Below are positions 1-9,044 of a stretch of 64,000 nucleotides of DNA, piece by piece; positions within the stretch are counted from its first letter, which is position 1; each line of letters starts with the position of its first letter. Position numbers and translations under genes: made by a program. This stretch comes from Prochlorococcus sp. AG-409-J16. Lineage in GTDB: Bacteria > Cyanobacteriota > Cyanobacteriia > PCC-6307 > Cyanobiaceae. Under the pieces are notes generated by a model that was not told the origin of the DNA, made no database searches, and was given only the letters and a program-made list of their open reading frames with translations. The stretch lies in contig QCKB01000006.1 of assembly GCA_003215655.1 (NCBI GenBank), positions 44,054 to 108,053 of the forward strand. The letters are read 5' to 3'.

Positions 1-345
1 CAGGAAGAAGAGACCTATTCAATGGTCACTGCCAACCGTTTCTGGAGTCAAATCTTCGGTATTGCCTTCTCAAATAAGCGCTGGCTTCACTTTTTCATGC
101 TTTTCGTGCCTGTAATGGGCATGTGGGCTCCATCTATTGGCATCGTTGGACTCGCAGTCAACCTGCGCGCATACGATTTCGTTAGCCAAGAGATAAGAGC
201 TGCAGAAGATCCTGAGTTCGAAACCTTCTATACCAAGAACATTCTCTTGAATGAAGGAATGCGCGCTTGGATGGCAGCAGCTGACCAGCCACACGAAAAC
301 TTTGTATTCCCTGAAGAGGTATTGCCCCGTGGAAACGCCCTCTAA
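1..345 (+). CDS. psbD: Photosystem II D2 protein, C-terminal part (partial)
   Basis: The reading frame is open from base 1, so the gene starts upstream of the window; 114 residues remain of a protein that is normally about 351. D2 is one of the two reaction-centre subunits of photosystem II in the thylakoid membrane and carries the pheophytin, QA and non-haem iron sites. The retained part includes the last transmembrane helix with [10 protein letters not shown], whose histidine is a known ligand of the non-haem iron, and the lumenal C-terminal tail ending [10 protein letters not shown]. The stop lies inside the start of psbC, so the two are translationally coupled, as in cyanobacteria and plastids. 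Confidence 0.98.
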   Translation, partial: QEEETYSMVTANRFWSQIFGIAFSNKRWLHFFMLFVPVMGMWAPSIGIVGLAVNLRAYDFVSQEIRAAEDPEFETFYTKNILLNEGMRAWMAAADQPHENFVFPEEVLPRGNAL

Positions 346-1714
346 TAACGCCCTGTTAAGACGCGAGGGACAAGACCTCGAATCCACAGGGTATGCCTGG
401 TATGTAGGCAACGCACGTTTGATCAATCTTTCTGGGCGCTTACTTGGCGCCCACATAGCCCATGCAGGACTAATGGTCTTCTGGGCAGGAGCAATGATGC
501 TCTATGAGGTGAGTCATTTCACCTTTGACAAGCCAATGTGGGAGCAAGGTCTAATCCTCATGCCTCACGTAGCCACATTTGGTTACGGCATAGGTACTGG
601 TGGAGAAGTTACCGATATCACTCCCTTCTTCAATGTTGGTGTTATTCACCTAATCAGTTCAGCAGTTCTAGGTCTTGGCGGTGTTTATCACTCACTTGCT
701 GGCCCTGAGAAACTAGAAGATATTTCTCCTTTCTTCTCTCAAGACTGGCGTGATAAAGACCAGATGACCAAGATCCTTGGTTATCACCTAATTATCCTAG
801 GTATAGGTTCATTAGCCTTCTCAGCCAACTGGATGTTCATTGGTGGTGCTTATGACACTTGGGCCCCAGGAGGTGGAGAGGTCAGACTGATTAGTCCAAC
901 TCTTAACCCAATTCAAATTCACGATTGGCTTTCAAGGACTCCATGGGGTGGTGGTGGTTGGATAGTTGGTGTGAACTCAATGGAAGACATTGTCGGAGGA
1001 CATATTTACCTCGGCATTGCTCAAATCATTGGTGGTCACTTCCATATCCTTACTAAGCCTTTTGGATGGGCAAGAAGAGCATTTATCTGGAATGGTGAGG
1101 CTTACCTTAGTTACGCCTTAGGTGGACTATGTGTAGCCAGTTTTGTTGCATCAACCATGGTTTGGTTCAACAACACTGCTTATCCTTCAGAGTTCTATGG
1201 TCCAACAAACGCTGAAGCCTCTCAGGCTCAAAGTTTTACTTTCCTAGTTCGCGACCAAAGGATCGGTAACAATATTGGTACCACCATGGGTCCTACAGGA
1301 CTAGGTAAATACCTAATGCGCTCTCCTACTGGAGAAATCATTTTTGGTGGAGAGACTATGCGTTTCTGGGATTTCCGTGGTCCTTGGCTTGAGCCATTAC
1401 GTGGTCCTAATGGACTTAGCTTAGATAAGCTTCAAAACGATATTCAGCCTTGGCAAGTTCGCCGAGCAGCTGAATATATGACTCATGCACCAAACGCTTC
1501 TATCAACTCTGTTGGTGGAATCATCACTGAGCCAAATGCGGTTAACTTTGTGAACCTAAGACAGTGGTTGGCATCTGCCCATTTCTTCCTAGGTTGGTTC
1601 ACCTTTATTGGCCATCTCTGGCATGCTGGCAGAGCTCGTGCTGCTGCTGCTGGTTTCGAAAAAGGTATTGATCGCAAGACCGAGCCCGCTCTAGCGATGC
1701 CTGACCTTGATTAA
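329..1714 (+). CDS. psbC: Photosystem II CP43 core antenna protein
   Basis: CP43 is the chlorophyll a inner antenna of photosystem II and contributes to the oxygen-evolving site. I chose the GTG at 329, which gives 461 residues beginning [10 protein letters not shown], the normal length and N-terminus of the family. An upstream ATG at 251 in the same frame would add 26 residues read through psbD and is rejected. The start overlaps the end of psbD by 17 bases including its stop. Six hydrophobic helices are visible, with paired histidines and a large lumenal loop between helices 5 and 6. A strong terminator follows at 1744-1774. Confidence 0.98.
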   Translation: METPSNNALLRREGQDLESTGYAWYVGNARLINLSGRLLGAHIAHAGLMVFWAGAMMLYEVSHFTFDKPMWEQGLILMPHVATFGYGIGTGGEVTDITPFFNVGVIHLISSAVLGLGGVYHSLAGPEKLEDISPFFSQDWRDKDQMTKILGYHLIILGIGSLAFSANWMFIGGAYDTWAPGGGEVRLISPTLNPIQIHDWLSRTPWGGGGWIVGVNSMEDIVGGHIYLGIAQIIGGHFHILTKPFGWARRAFIWNGEAYLSYALGGLCVASFVASTMVWFNNTAYPSEFYGPTNAEASQAQSFTFLVRDQRIGNNIGTTMGPTGLGKYLMRSPTGEIIFGGETMRFWDFRGPWLEPLRGPNGLSLDKLQNDIQPWQVRRAAEYMTHAPNASINSVGGIITEPNAVNFVNLRQWLASAHFFLGWFTFIGHLWHAGRARAAAAGFEKGIDRKTEPALAMPDLD

Positions 1715-1743
1715 GAGTTAGGTCCAACTATCTTTAATCCTTT

Positions 1744-1774
1744 AAACCCTCGCCTAAAAACGAGGGTTTTTTTT
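1744..1774 (+). terminator. Rho-independent terminator of psbDC
   Basis: The 9-bp stem AAACCCTCG / CGAGGGTTT has an 8-base loop (CCTAAAAA) and runs directly into a T tract. It lies 30 bases after the psbC stop, so it ends the psbDC transcript. Confidence 0.9.
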
Positions 1775-1826
1775 GCAAAAAAATCTTTTTAGGAATATTT
1801 TTCTTAGAGCTCATTAGAGATTAATT

Positions 1827-2450
1827 TTATAATGGAAGAGATCTCATTGCATTCCTTAACCAAGGCAAACTAAGACCGATCACATTGCTATAGCAACCAT
1901 TTAAAGAACGAATAAAAACTCCGCCACGCCCTTCCAATGAAAAACATCCTGCACAATTAAGAGGTTCTCCTGTCTCTACATATTTCTTTATTTCCAACTT
2001 AGTTATATCCGAAAAATTAACTTCTGTAGTAACTACATCACTCAGCCAAGCCAGGGGCGCCTCTTCATTAGTTTGACTACGCTTATAACGCCTAGATAAT
2101 AAAAAATGTCCTGTATGTAATAACCCATTGCTATTGGAAATTTTCTCCAAGCGCTCAATTGCATGATTCGCATTTAAAGGCTTGCCATAAACCTCACCAT
2201 CTAACTCAAAAACCGAATCACAACCCAAAACCAGAGTTATTTCATCAGGCCAAGACCCATCTCCTTGTAATGCAAGTAATTTTGCAGAAACAGCTTTTGC
2301 TTTTGCTTCTGCAAGTATCTTGACAAGCTCCCTTGGGTCATCGTGAGCAATCTCTTCTTCATTAACTCCGCTAACCATTACCTTATATGGAATACCTGCT
2401 TGATCGAGCAAATTACGACGAGCAGCCGAAGCGGAGGCAAGTATTAGCAC
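1827..2450 (-). CDS. maf: Maf-like nucleoside triphosphate pyrophosphatase
   Basis: Maf proteins hydrolyse non-canonical or excess nucleoside triphosphates to monophosphates and so clean the nucleotide pool. The N-terminus VLILASASAARRNLL carries the family SxxRR signature, followed by NEEEIAHDDP and the catalytic-type LGCDSVFELDGEVYGKP segment. I prefer the GTG at 2450, giving 207 residues, because the family starts directly at LILASAS. An ATG at 2507 would add 19 hydrophobic residues not expected in the family. The gene is convergent with psbC and divergent from the gene at 2525. Confidence 0.88.
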   Translation of the reverse strand: MLILASASAARRNLLDQAGIPYKVMVSGVNEEEIAHDDPRELVKILAEAKAKAVSAKLLALQGDGSWPDEITLVLGCDSVFELDGEVYGKPLNANHAIERLEKISNSNGLLHTGHFLLSRRYKRSQTNEEAPLAWLSDVVTTEVNFSDITKLEIKKYVETGEPLNCAGCFSLEGRGGVFIRSLNGCYSNVIGLSLPWLRNAMRSLPL

Positions 2451-2524
2451 AGCTATGCAATGTAAAAGCACTACTACGTAGGCTGCCATTAATAAATCCC
2501 TCTGCAAGTCTTAAATTTAAAGAG

Positions 2525-2899
2525 ATGTCTCTTCTTTCCAAAAAAAGCAAAACCAGAGCCATATCAACACTTAGATGCTTTCCCTTTAACTCCAATTTCT
2601 ACTCAGATGCAAAAACTATAGGAATGAATGCTGAGTGGGTCTTTAACAAAGCCAATATTTACTCTTCCGATATGAGCAACTGGTTCAAAAGAGCTAGTTC
2701 AGTTGAATCGGCTTTTCGATGGCTAATAAAAATTGGTGTTCTCCGTCGAGAAGTAGATGGTCAAGGCCTTACTTCTAAGATTCGACTGACTCCTTTAGGT
2801 CGTCAAATTTTGGAAGAAAATCCAGATCTAACATCAGAAAAAGCTGGTTTTGCAGAACATCTTGGTCTTTGTCTAAGTAGATATATGCCTTTCCAATGA
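2525..2899 (+). CDS. Conserved hypothetical protein, winged-helix-like, upstream of cobQ
   Basis: This 124-residue protein matches no named family that I recognise with certainty. The segment [21 protein letters not shown] followed by [18 protein letters not shown] looks like the recognition helix and wing of a winged-helix fold, but this is inference. The ATG at 2525 is preferred over the ATG at 2387, which would run deep into maf on the other strand. Its stop overlaps the cobQ start (ATGA at 2896-2899), so it is co-translated with cobQ. A role linked to cobalamin synthesis or its regulation is possible but unproven. Confidence 0.7.
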   Translation: MSLLSKKSKTRAISTLRCFPFNSNFYSDAKTIGMNAEWVFNKANIYSSDMSNWFKRASSVESAFRWLIKIGVLRREVDGQGLTSKIRLTPLGRQILEENPDLTSEKAGFAEHLGLCLSRYMPFQ

Positions 2900-4416
2900 A
2901 AGAATTTCGTACGAAACCAGCCCTAATGATGCTTGGCACATCTAGCGGAGCGGGGAAATCACTAATGACAACTGCTCTTTGTAGAGTTCTAAAACGTCAG
3001 GGGGAAATACCATTGCCCTTCAAAGGGCAAAACATGAGCAACAATGCCTGGGTTGATCGACAGGGAGGGGAAATGGCCTACTCCCAAGCTCTGCAGGCAT
3101 GGGCAGCCGGTATAGAGCCAAGCTGCTCAATGAACCCAATTCTTTTAAAGCCTCAAGGAGATAGCACAAGTGAAGTGATTCACCTCGGCAAAAGTGTAGG
3201 CAAGGCAAAAGCTGAAACTTATTACGAAGAATGGTTTAAACCTGGATGGGCCGCGATACAGAAAGGGTTAAGAGATCTTCATTCCCTTAACAGTCATGGG
3301 AGACTTGTACTTGAAGGAGCAGGTAGCCCCGTAGAAGTAAACCTTCAACACCGAGATTTAACCAATCTTCGATTAGCAATGTTCCTTCGAGCAAGGTGCT
3401 TGTTAATTGCTGATATAGAAAAGGGAGGGGTTTTTGCTCAAATAATTGGCACACTTGCATTACTAAAACCGTTAGAACGCTCACTAATAAAAGGAATAAT
3501 TATTAATCGCTTTAGGGGCAAGCAAGAACTTTTTAAAAATGGTCGAGAATGGCTTGAAGCCGAAACAGGAATCCCTATTTTAGGTGTAATGCCATATTTG
3601 AAAGAATCATTTCCACCAGAAGATTCCCTAGATCTTCTTGATCGAAATACTAGAAATTCAAAAGCAGAAATAGAAATTGCTGTGATTAAGCTTCCTTCTA
3701 TTAGCAACTTTTCCGATTTCGATGCCCTAGAAGCAGAGCCTACTGTTCAAATAAAGTGGATAGAGCTAAATGACTCTCTAGGGAAACCTGATGCCGTCAT
3801 TTTGCCAGGCAGCAAACAAACAATTAAAGATCTTTTTCTTATCAATAAAAGTGGAATGAATGTTCAAATAAAAAAATTCGTTAATTCAGGCGGACATCTT
3901 TTTGGTATTTGCGGAGGTCTACAAATGCTTGGCAGAACACTTTCAGATCCTAATAAAATAGAAGGAATTAGTAAAGTATCAAATTCAAGTATAGTTTATG
4001 GATTAGATTTTTTAGCTATTCATACAGTTTTCGAGTATAATAAATGTGTACGCCAAAGAGAAGTTATTAGCAATTGGCCCTCTCAAGCGACCTTAATTGG
4101 TTATGAAATCCATCATGGAGATAGCGAAGAAATTAACGAAGATGGGAAGGATCTTTTACCATTAACGCAAATGACAAATCTTGGCTGGACCAAGAGAGAC
4201 GGCTCCCCTGAAAACGTTGCAGGAACATACCTACATGCAATTTTTGACAATGGTCCTTGGAGGAGATTATGGCTGAATAAGCTTCGCGAAAAGAAAGGAC
4301 TTAATCCTCTCACGACCAATCAACCACATCACACTCAGAAAAGAGAGCATCTCCTGAACCTACTTGCAGATGCTTTCGAAGAACACGTTGACATACAACC
4401 GCTCCTAGGAACATGA
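2896..4416 (+). CDS. cobQ: Cobyric acid synthase
   Basis: CobQ (CbiP) is the glutamine-dependent amidotransferase that amidates four side chains of adenosylcobyrinic acid diamide to give cobyric acid in B12 synthesis. The 506-residue length is usual. The N-terminal ATPase domain starts with [17 protein letters not shown] (P-loop-like). The C-terminal class I-like glutaminase domain has [13 protein letters not shown], with the nucleophile cysteine near residue 337, and ends with HGDSEE and [10 protein letters not shown]. Both ends overlap neighbours by four bases (ATGA), so the wHTH-like gene, cobQ and the ferredoxin form one operon. Confidence 0.96.
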   Translation: MKEFRTKPALMMLGTSSGAGKSLMTTALCRVLKRQGEIPLPFKGQNMSNNAWVDRQGGEMAYSQALQAWAAGIEPSCSMNPILLKPQGDSTSEVIHLGKSVGKAKAETYYEEWFKPGWAAIQKGLRDLHSLNSHGRLVLEGAGSPVEVNLQHRDLTNLRLAMFLRARCLLIADIEKGGVFAQIIGTLALLKPLERSLIKGIIINRFRGKQELFKNGREWLEAETGIPILGVMPYLKESFPPEDSLDLLDRNTRNSKAEIEIAVIKLPSISNFSDFDALEAEPTVQIKWIELNDSLGKPDAVILPGSKQTIKDLFLINKSGMNVQIKKFVNSGGHLFGICGGLQMLGRTLSDPNKIEGISKVSNSSIVYGLDFLAIHTVFEYNKCVRQREVISNWPSQATLIGYEIHHGDSEEINEDGKDLLPLTQMTNLGWTKRDGSPENVAGTYLHAIFDNGPWRRLWLNKLREKKGLNPLTTNQPHHTQKREHLLNLLADAFEEHVDIQPLLGT

Positions 4417-4658
4417 AAGCCTCCTTCGTTGATATCGAATGGCCAAATAGCCTTTATTCCAAGGTTCGTTTAGGTAGTGAATGGTTAGAAGCAGCCGAGG
4501 AGGCTGGAATAACAATTCCAACTGGATGCTTAGGAGGAAGCTGTGGCGCTTGCGAGATAGAAGTAAACGGTGAAGTCGTTCGAGCTTGCGTTAGCAAAGT
4601 AAAGTCGAATGGAGACAAGAAGATTAAAGTTAAGTTCTTCTCTGATCCATATTGGTAA
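4413..4658 (+). CDS. Small plant-type [2Fe-2S] ferredoxin
   Basis: This 81-residue protein has CLGGSCGAC followed 12 residues later by a fourth cysteine (RACV). The C-x4-C-x2-C...C pattern is that of plant-type 2Fe-2S ferredoxins, though it is shorter than PetF (about 97). Its start overlaps the cobQ stop (ATGA). It probably delivers electrons to an enzyme, possibly one in corrin synthesis given the coupling, but the partner is not shown by sequence. Confidence 0.88.
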   Translation: MKASFVDIEWPNSLYSKVRLGSEWLEAAEEAGITIPTGCLGGSCGACEIEVNGEVVRACVSKVKSNGDKKIKVKFFSDPYW

Positions 4659-4749
4659 GAAGTTAATATTTATAGAATAAGCTTTAATCTCACTTCTTTA
4701 AATCTATTTACTGTCTAATTAAAATAACTTTCATTTTATTCCTAAACAT

Positions 4750-5964
4750 ATGTTACCCCATTTTCTTATTGGACTTGAAGGAGGATCATTAATCTGCATC
4801 AGTTATCTTTTAATAGGTTTATCTCAAACCTTTAAGAATGCTTCATATTTAAAACCTTTAAGCAAGAAAAACTCTAATCGAGAAAATACAACATTAACAA
4901 TTATTGTTCCTACATATAATGAAGAAAATAATATTGAGGGCTGCTTATCTAGCATCCTTTCCAATGAAGAGCCCTGTTCATATTGGAAAGTTGTTCTAGC
5001 TGATGATGAATCCACTGATAAAACTATTCAAATTGGACAATCCTTAAAAGAACAACTGCAAATATCAAACAATAGGCTTGAGATATTTAAGGCTGGACCA
5101 AGACCAAAGAATGAAGGATGGGTTGGGAAAAACTGGGCCTGCGCAAAGGCAATGGAAAGAATAAATAGTGATTGGGTTTTATTTATTGATGCAGATGTAA
5201 AGCTCAAAAAAGACGCATTAAAGCGTGCTCTAAACCATGCAATTGAAGAAGAAGCAGACCTCCTAAGCTTGGCTCCAAAACTTCAATGCGGATGTATTGC
5301 TGAGTGGATGGTTCAACCAATAATGGCATGCCTTCTGGGATTGGCCTTTCCTATAAAAAAGATAAACCTATCAACAAGCCAAGCCGCTTTTGCGGCTGGT
5401 CCATTCATGCTCTTTAAACGAGCTTCTTATGAGGCAATTGGAGGACATAAGGACGTAGCAGGAGAAGTTATAGAGGATCTTTTACTCGCTCGTAAAATAA
5501 AATCATCAGGTTTTACTCTTAGATATCTGCTTGGGCTAGATGCAATAGAAGTAAGAATGTATCCTGACTTTGCCTCTTTATGGGAAGGTTGGAGTAAAAA
5601 TTGGTTCCTAGGAACAGAAAGAAATATTGCGAAAGCACTTTCAGCATCGTTTATTGCCTTCTTAATCTTCTCGGTACCTTGGTTAGCTTTGCCAACATCT
5701 TTTATAAGCATTAAAGCAATATCTAACCATCAGACCTTGTCATTAATTGCATTTGGATTATCTTTAATAAATATAGGCTTACAATTAAGGCTAAGACTTT
5801 GGATTAGAAAAGAATTTGATCTGCCTATCAAATTTTGGTGGCTTATGAGTGCAGGAGGAGTGATCCTATTATTCCTTGGCCCTAACTCAATATTCAGAAG
5901 CATTACTGGTTATGGATGGACCTGGAAAGGGCGAAAACTTAGGCCAAAAAATACAAGCTCCTAA
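4750..5964 (+). CDS. Membrane glycosyltransferase, family 2
   Basis: The protein has 404 residues. One hydrophobic segment lies at the N-terminus (about 5-25), followed by a GT2 catalytic domain beginning TLTIIVPTYNEENNIEG, with the aspartates LADDES and FIDADVKL near residues 144-150. About three membrane helices lie in the last 120 residues. This arrangement resembles the HpnB and carotenoid or lipid glycosyltransferases of cyanobacteria. Substrate and sugar are unknown. The gene is preceded by an AT-rich 91-base spacer, so it probably has its own promoter. Confidence 0.8.
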   Translation: MLPHFLIGLEGGSLICISYLLIGLSQTFKNASYLKPLSKKNSNRENTTLTIIVPTYNEENNIEGCLSSILSNEEPCSYWKVVLADDESTDKTIQIGQSLKEQLQISNNRLEIFKAGPRPKNEGWVGKNWACAKAMERINSDWVLFIDADVKLKKDALKRALNHAIEEEADLLSLAPKLQCGCIAEWMVQPIMACLLGLAFPIKKINLSTSQAAFAAGPFMLFKRASYEAIGGHKDVAGEVIEDLLLARKIKSSGFTLRYLLGLDAIEVRMYPDFASLWEGWSKNWFLGTERNIAKALSASFIAFLIFSVPWLALPTSFISIKAISNHQTLSLIAFGLSLINIGLQLRLRLWIRKEFDLPIKFWWLMSAGGVILLFLGPNSIFRSITGYGWTWKGRKLRPKNTSS

Positions 5965-6001
5965 TAATATAAAAACAAAAGTCACATCCAAACAATTCCC
6001 A

Positions 6002-6118
6002 TTACCAAGGCAAGTCCCAACCCAACTGACCCAAAAGCCATACTCCAAAAGCAACCTTTAAACCAGTAGCCAGCAAACCCCAACCCAAGAGTTGTTTCTT
6101 AGTTAAACCAAAAAGCAT
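6002..6118 (-). CDS. Putative 38-residue membrane peptide
   Basis: A short ORF encodes 38 residues that start MLFGLTKKQLLGWGLL and end GQLGWDLPW. After a short polar start, residues 10-33 are hydrophobic and glycine/tryptophan-rich, as in a single-span thylakoid peptide. A perfect TATAAT lies at 6152-6157 on the same strand, placing a start site about 25-30 bases before the ATG. A GGAAG lies close upstream of the ATG. I do not recognise the family. Codon use and composition look like coding sequence, but a chance ORF cannot be excluded. Confidence 0.5.
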   Translation of the reverse strand: MLFGLTKKQLLGWGLLATGLKVAFGVWLLGQLGWDLPW

Positions 6119-6151
6119 TGCTTCCGTAGTCTTTTTCAATAACTAGAAAAT

Positions 6152-6157
6152 ATTATA
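6152..6157 (-). promoter_or_regulatory. -10 box TATAAT for the 38-residue ORF
   Basis: The minus strand reads TATAAT, a consensus -10 element, about 34 bases before the ATG at 6118. No clear -35 is present, which is common in these AT-rich picocyanobacteria. Confidence 0.45.
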
Positions 6158-6329
6158 GTTTTTCGAATAAGAAATCGGGAAGTCGACCAGTTAGAGATCG
6201 AACAAGGGAAAGCCCCCTGAATAGATCTTCTAGTAGCAATAATAAAAACTCAGTTAACAAAAAAGGCAATCATCAAAAATATTCTTGAAATCTAATCAAA
6301 GTAAAGACGTTTTATAGTTAAAAATAAAC

Positions 6330-6382
6330 AAGAAAAACTAGCAAGTTTGATTGAGGAGTCAACCCTATCAAACTTGCTAGTT
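6330..6382 (-). terminator. Terminator of the pentapeptide-repeat gene
   Basis: A perfect 16-bp inverted repeat (6336-6351 with 6367-6382, core AACTAGCAAGTTTGAT) has a 15-base loop. Read on the minus strand it is followed by TTTTTCTTG. It lies 32 bases beyond the stop of the gene at 6415. Confidence 0.85.
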
Positions 6383-6414
6383 AAGGAAAAATTCAACCAA
6401 TCTGTGGCTAAGAA

Positions 6415-6963
6415 CTAAGTCCCTGGATTGAACTTGTTCTCCGATTGTGAAGCAGGAACATAATTTCCAGCGATGCCATCACAATCAAGGCTTTCAAATG
6501 TTTTGCCACTTGCTCTCTGGCAAAGAGACTTTTTCTGAGGCAAATCAAGAACTGCCTCAGTGAAGTCAGTTCCCTCAATAACAGCATCATTGAAAACGCT
6601 CTTCAAGAGTTCTGCACCACTGAGATCAGCTCCAGACAAGTCAGCATTATCAAATCTTGTGGCATAAGCGATTACGTTCTTTAGGTTCGCTCCGCGGAGA
6701 TTTGCATTCCGAAGAGTAGATACGCTGAAAAATGATCCGCTTAGGTCGGATTCACTTAGATCAGCTCCCGAAAGATCGTATTTAACAAACTCACTATTGG
6801 GCATTTTTTGACCATGAAGGTCCCTATCGATACCAGGGTCTACCGTGTCAGTGGGATAAAGAGCCGCCACTGGCATCGCGCTAATAGTTAGGCCAACTAT
6901 TACTGGCAACAAGATTAGAAGTCTTGCAAGGGATCGTTGCAGGGAAGAAATTAGAGAGACCAT
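6415..6963 (-). CDS. Pentapeptide-repeat protein, probably lumenal or secreted
   Basis: The protein has 182 residues. A signal peptide is clear: basic N-terminus, hydrophobic stretch at about 14-34, and an AxA-type end (PVAALYP). The middle contains A(D/N)LSG-type pentapeptides such as GADLSESDLSG, NANLRGANL and NADLSGADLSGAEL, which fold as a right-handed quadrilateral helix. Two cysteines near the C-terminus (CQRA...LDCDG) could form a disulfide. Such proteins are frequent in the thylakoid lumen of cyanobacteria, but their role is mostly unknown. A strong terminator lies downstream. Confidence 0.85.
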   Translation of the reverse strand: MVSLISSLQRSLARLLILLPVIVGLTISAMPVAALYPTDTVDPGIDRDLHGQKMPNSEFVKYDLSGADLSESDLSGSFFSVSTLRNANLRGANLKNVIAYATRFDNADLSGADLSGAELLKSVFNDAVIEGTDFTEAVLDLPQKKSLCQRASGKTFESLDCDGIAGNYVPASQSENKFNPGT

Positions 6964-7216
6964 TGAGGACGCCAGCGACTGACAGAAGCACCGTACAAGA
7001 CCATTCTTTCACGGGGTGGGATTACCTCCTGCGAGGAATCACGAACTGTTGCACCGTTATTTAAAATAATTCAGGATTTTTAGATGAAATCTAGTCAGGG
7101 ACTGGATTCTCTGGAATTAGGGATATTCGACAAAATTCACGTTTAAAGCGGAATTCATTAGTAAATGAGTTCGCAACGAGCAAATTAAGGAGTTTTTTCT
7201 GACCAAATTCAACAAA

Positions 7217-7289
7217 TGGAGCCAAGGAGACTCGAACTCCTGACCCCCTGCATGCCATGCAGGTGCTCTACCAGCTGAGCTATGGCCCC
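7217..7289 (-). tRNA. tRNA-Ala (GGC)
   Basis: The 73-base cloverleaf reads on the minus strand from GGGGCCA to GGCTCCA. The anticodon stem CCTGC/GCAGG holds the loop ATGGCAT with anticodon GGC. The acceptor has the G3:U70 pair that identifies alanine tRNAs. CCA is not encoded. Confidence 0.97.
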
Positions 7290-7353
7290 ATAAAAAGCGG
7301 TAATGTCTCTAGACACTTACCACAACTAAAAATTATCTTACACGTAAGAAAAA

Positions 7354-7968
7354 TTAGATTTGGCGCCAAACTGCAAGAAGCCTTCCCTGAACTTGTATTT
7401 GATCAGCTGGAACCTCAATAGGATCATAAGCAGTATTAGCAGCCTCAAGTCTTACCAAAGGTCCACTCCTATAAAAATGCTTAAGAGTAGTTCCGCTTCC
7501 TAAAACAAGTGCACTCACAACTGTGCCATCTCTTAATCGCGAGGGCTCTTGAACTGGCTCCATAAGAACAACATCTCCATCTGCAATATGGGCATCGACC
7601 ATTGAATCCCCATTAACAGTCAAAGCAAAAAGTCCTCTTGTTTCCAATACTGGGCCTAAATCCAACCGCTCCTGCACATCATCAAAAGTTTCAACTAATC
7701 CTCCAGCAGCAACAGAACCCAAAACTGGAATGCCACTTAATAGGCCATCAACAAGCTGCAAAGTTCGCGCCTGTCCCTCCTGCCAAGTAATCCAACCTTT
7801 TTCCTGAAGATGACGTAAACGACTTTGAATAGGAGCAGGAGACCTTAACCCCATTGCTTTCATCATCTGTCTTATCGAGGGACTGTGATGATGAGTTCCT
7901 ATGTAACCAGCCAACCATTCATAAAGCTCCTGCTGAGCAGGAGTAAGGGTTTCTTCAGGAAAGGCCAC
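7354..7968 (-). CDS. lexA: LexA repressor
   Basis: LexA represses DNA-damage (SOS) genes and cleaves itself when RecA is activated. The 204 residues give an N-terminal winged HTH (SPSIRQMMKAMGLRSPAPIQS, about 29-50), the cleavage site Ala88-Gly89 in SVAAGG, and the S24-type catalytic Ser122 (NGDSM) and Lys163 (TTLKHF). The gene starts at a GTG. A near-consensus LexA box at 7992-8005 suggests autoregulation. The intact catalytic dyad favours a true SOS repressor rather than the non-cleavable LexA of some freshwater cyanobacteria. Confidence 0.96.
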   Translation of the reverse strand: MAFPEETLTPAQQELYEWLAGYIGTHHHSPSIRQMMKAMGLRSPAPIQSRLRHLQEKGWITWQEGQARTLQLVDGLLSGIPVLGSVAAGGLVETFDDVQERLDLGPVLETRGLFALTVNGDSMVDAHIADGDVVLMEPVQEPSRLRDGTVVSALVLGSGTTLKHFYRSGPLVRLEAANTAYDPIEVPADQIQVQGRLLAVWRQI

Positions 7969-7991
7969 CTTCAGTAATTCATATGTTCTTC

Positions 7992-8005
7992 AATACAGGT
8001 GTACC
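7992..8005 (-). promoter_or_regulatory. Likely LexA (SOS) box upstream of lexA
   Basis: On the minus strand the sequence is GGTACACCTGTATT, against the cyanobacterial SOS-box consensus RGTACNNNDGTWCB. Only one conserved base deviates (T for C). It sits 24-37 bases before the lexA start and overlaps an AT-rich -10-like TATATA. Confidence 0.6.
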
Positions 8006-8029
8006 TATATATATCGGTTTTCGCAAGTT

Positions 8030-8986
8030 TTAAAGCCCTCCCAGAACTGCTGCTAACAGCGCTTGTTGAACATGCAGTCGATTTTCGGCTTGATCAAAGA
8101 CCCTACTAGCTTCTCCCTCTATTACATCTGAAGAGATTTCTTCTCCCCTATGTGCAGGGAGGCAATGCAAAACAATCGCTCTGGGATCTGCCTCATTTAA
8201 AAGTTTTCTATCAAGGCAAAAGTTCTTAAAAAGCTTCATGCGTTCCGCTCTTTCTGCTTCTTGCCCCATAGAGGCCCAAACATCTGTATATAAAGCCTGA
8301 GCACCTTTGGCTGCCTCCAAAGGATCAGAAACGACTTCTATAAGAGCATCATTCGTAGCAATCTCCCTAGCTTTCTGAACAACCTGGATATTGGGTTCAA
8401 AACCCTTTGGCGAACTAACCCTTACGTTTACACCCAACAATGCCCCACAAAGCATCAATGAATGGGCGACATTATTTCCATCTCCTACATAAGCCAAAGT
8501 TTGTCCAATAAGAGAACCAAATTCTTCTTGAACAGTCATGAAGTCAGCCAATGCCTGACATGGGTGTTCAAGATCAGTTAAAGCATTCAAAACAGGAATA
8601 GAAGCCCACTTGGCATAATCCAAAAGTTCCTTCTGCGCAAAGGTTCTAACAGCAATCACATCACAAAATCGACTTAAAACACGCGCCGTATCTTCTAAAG
8701 GTTCTCCTCTTCCTAATTGAGTTAGTTGAGGATTTAGATCCACAGTTTGGCCTCCAAGTCTTGCCATTGCGACCTGAAAACTCACTCTTGTCCTGGTAGA
8801 AGCCTTGGTAAAAATCAAACCAAGAACGCGATTACCTAAATCGATCCTTCTCTGCCCCCCCTTTAACTGCTTAGCCAACTCAAGCAATGAAAAAGTTTCA
8901 GAAGAGCTCAAATCAGCCGATGAAACAAGGTCATTGCCTTTTAAAGCAGAAAGGACTGCAGCGACACCCTTTGATTTATCTGTCAT
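8030..8986 (-). CDS. argF: Ornithine carbamoyltransferase
   Basis: ArgF condenses ornithine and carbamoyl phosphate to citrulline in arginine synthesis. The 318 residues contain the carbamoyl-phosphate motif STRTR at 63-67, the HPCQALAD segment, and the ornithine-domain VLHCLPAHRG at about 272-281. All are intact and the length is normal. The gene lies 43 bases downstream of the ATG region of lexA's promoter and shares its strand with lexA and ftsH. Confidence 0.97.
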   Translation of the reverse strand: MTDKSKGVAAVLSALKGNDLVSSADLSSSETFSLLELAKQLKGGQRRIDLGNRVLGLIFTKASTRTRVSFQVAMARLGGQTVDLNPQLTQLGRGEPLEDTARVLSRFCDVIAVRTFAQKELLDYAKWASIPVLNALTDLEHPCQALADFMTVQEEFGSLIGQTLAYVGDGNNVAHSLMLCGALLGVNVRVSSPKGFEPNIQVVQKAREIATNDALIEVVSDPLEAAKGAQALYTDVWASMGQEAERAERMKLFKNFCLDRKLLNEADPRAIVLHCLPAHRGEEISSDVIEGEASRVFDQAENRLHVQQALLAAVLGGL

Positions 8987-9044
8987 TGGGGAAGCTTCAA
9001 AATGCCTCTATCTGAGATAAATACTTATCTCATCAAGCCAAAAA

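Noticed and set aside
70..456. Minus-strand ORF opposite psbD/psbC
   Set aside because: It lies antisense to two certain photosystem genes and has no protein-like features; it is a shadow of codon use.
5876..6061. Plus-strand ORF after the glycosyltransferase gene
   Set aside because: It overlaps the end of the real gene out of frame and is antisense to the better-supported 38-residue ORF.
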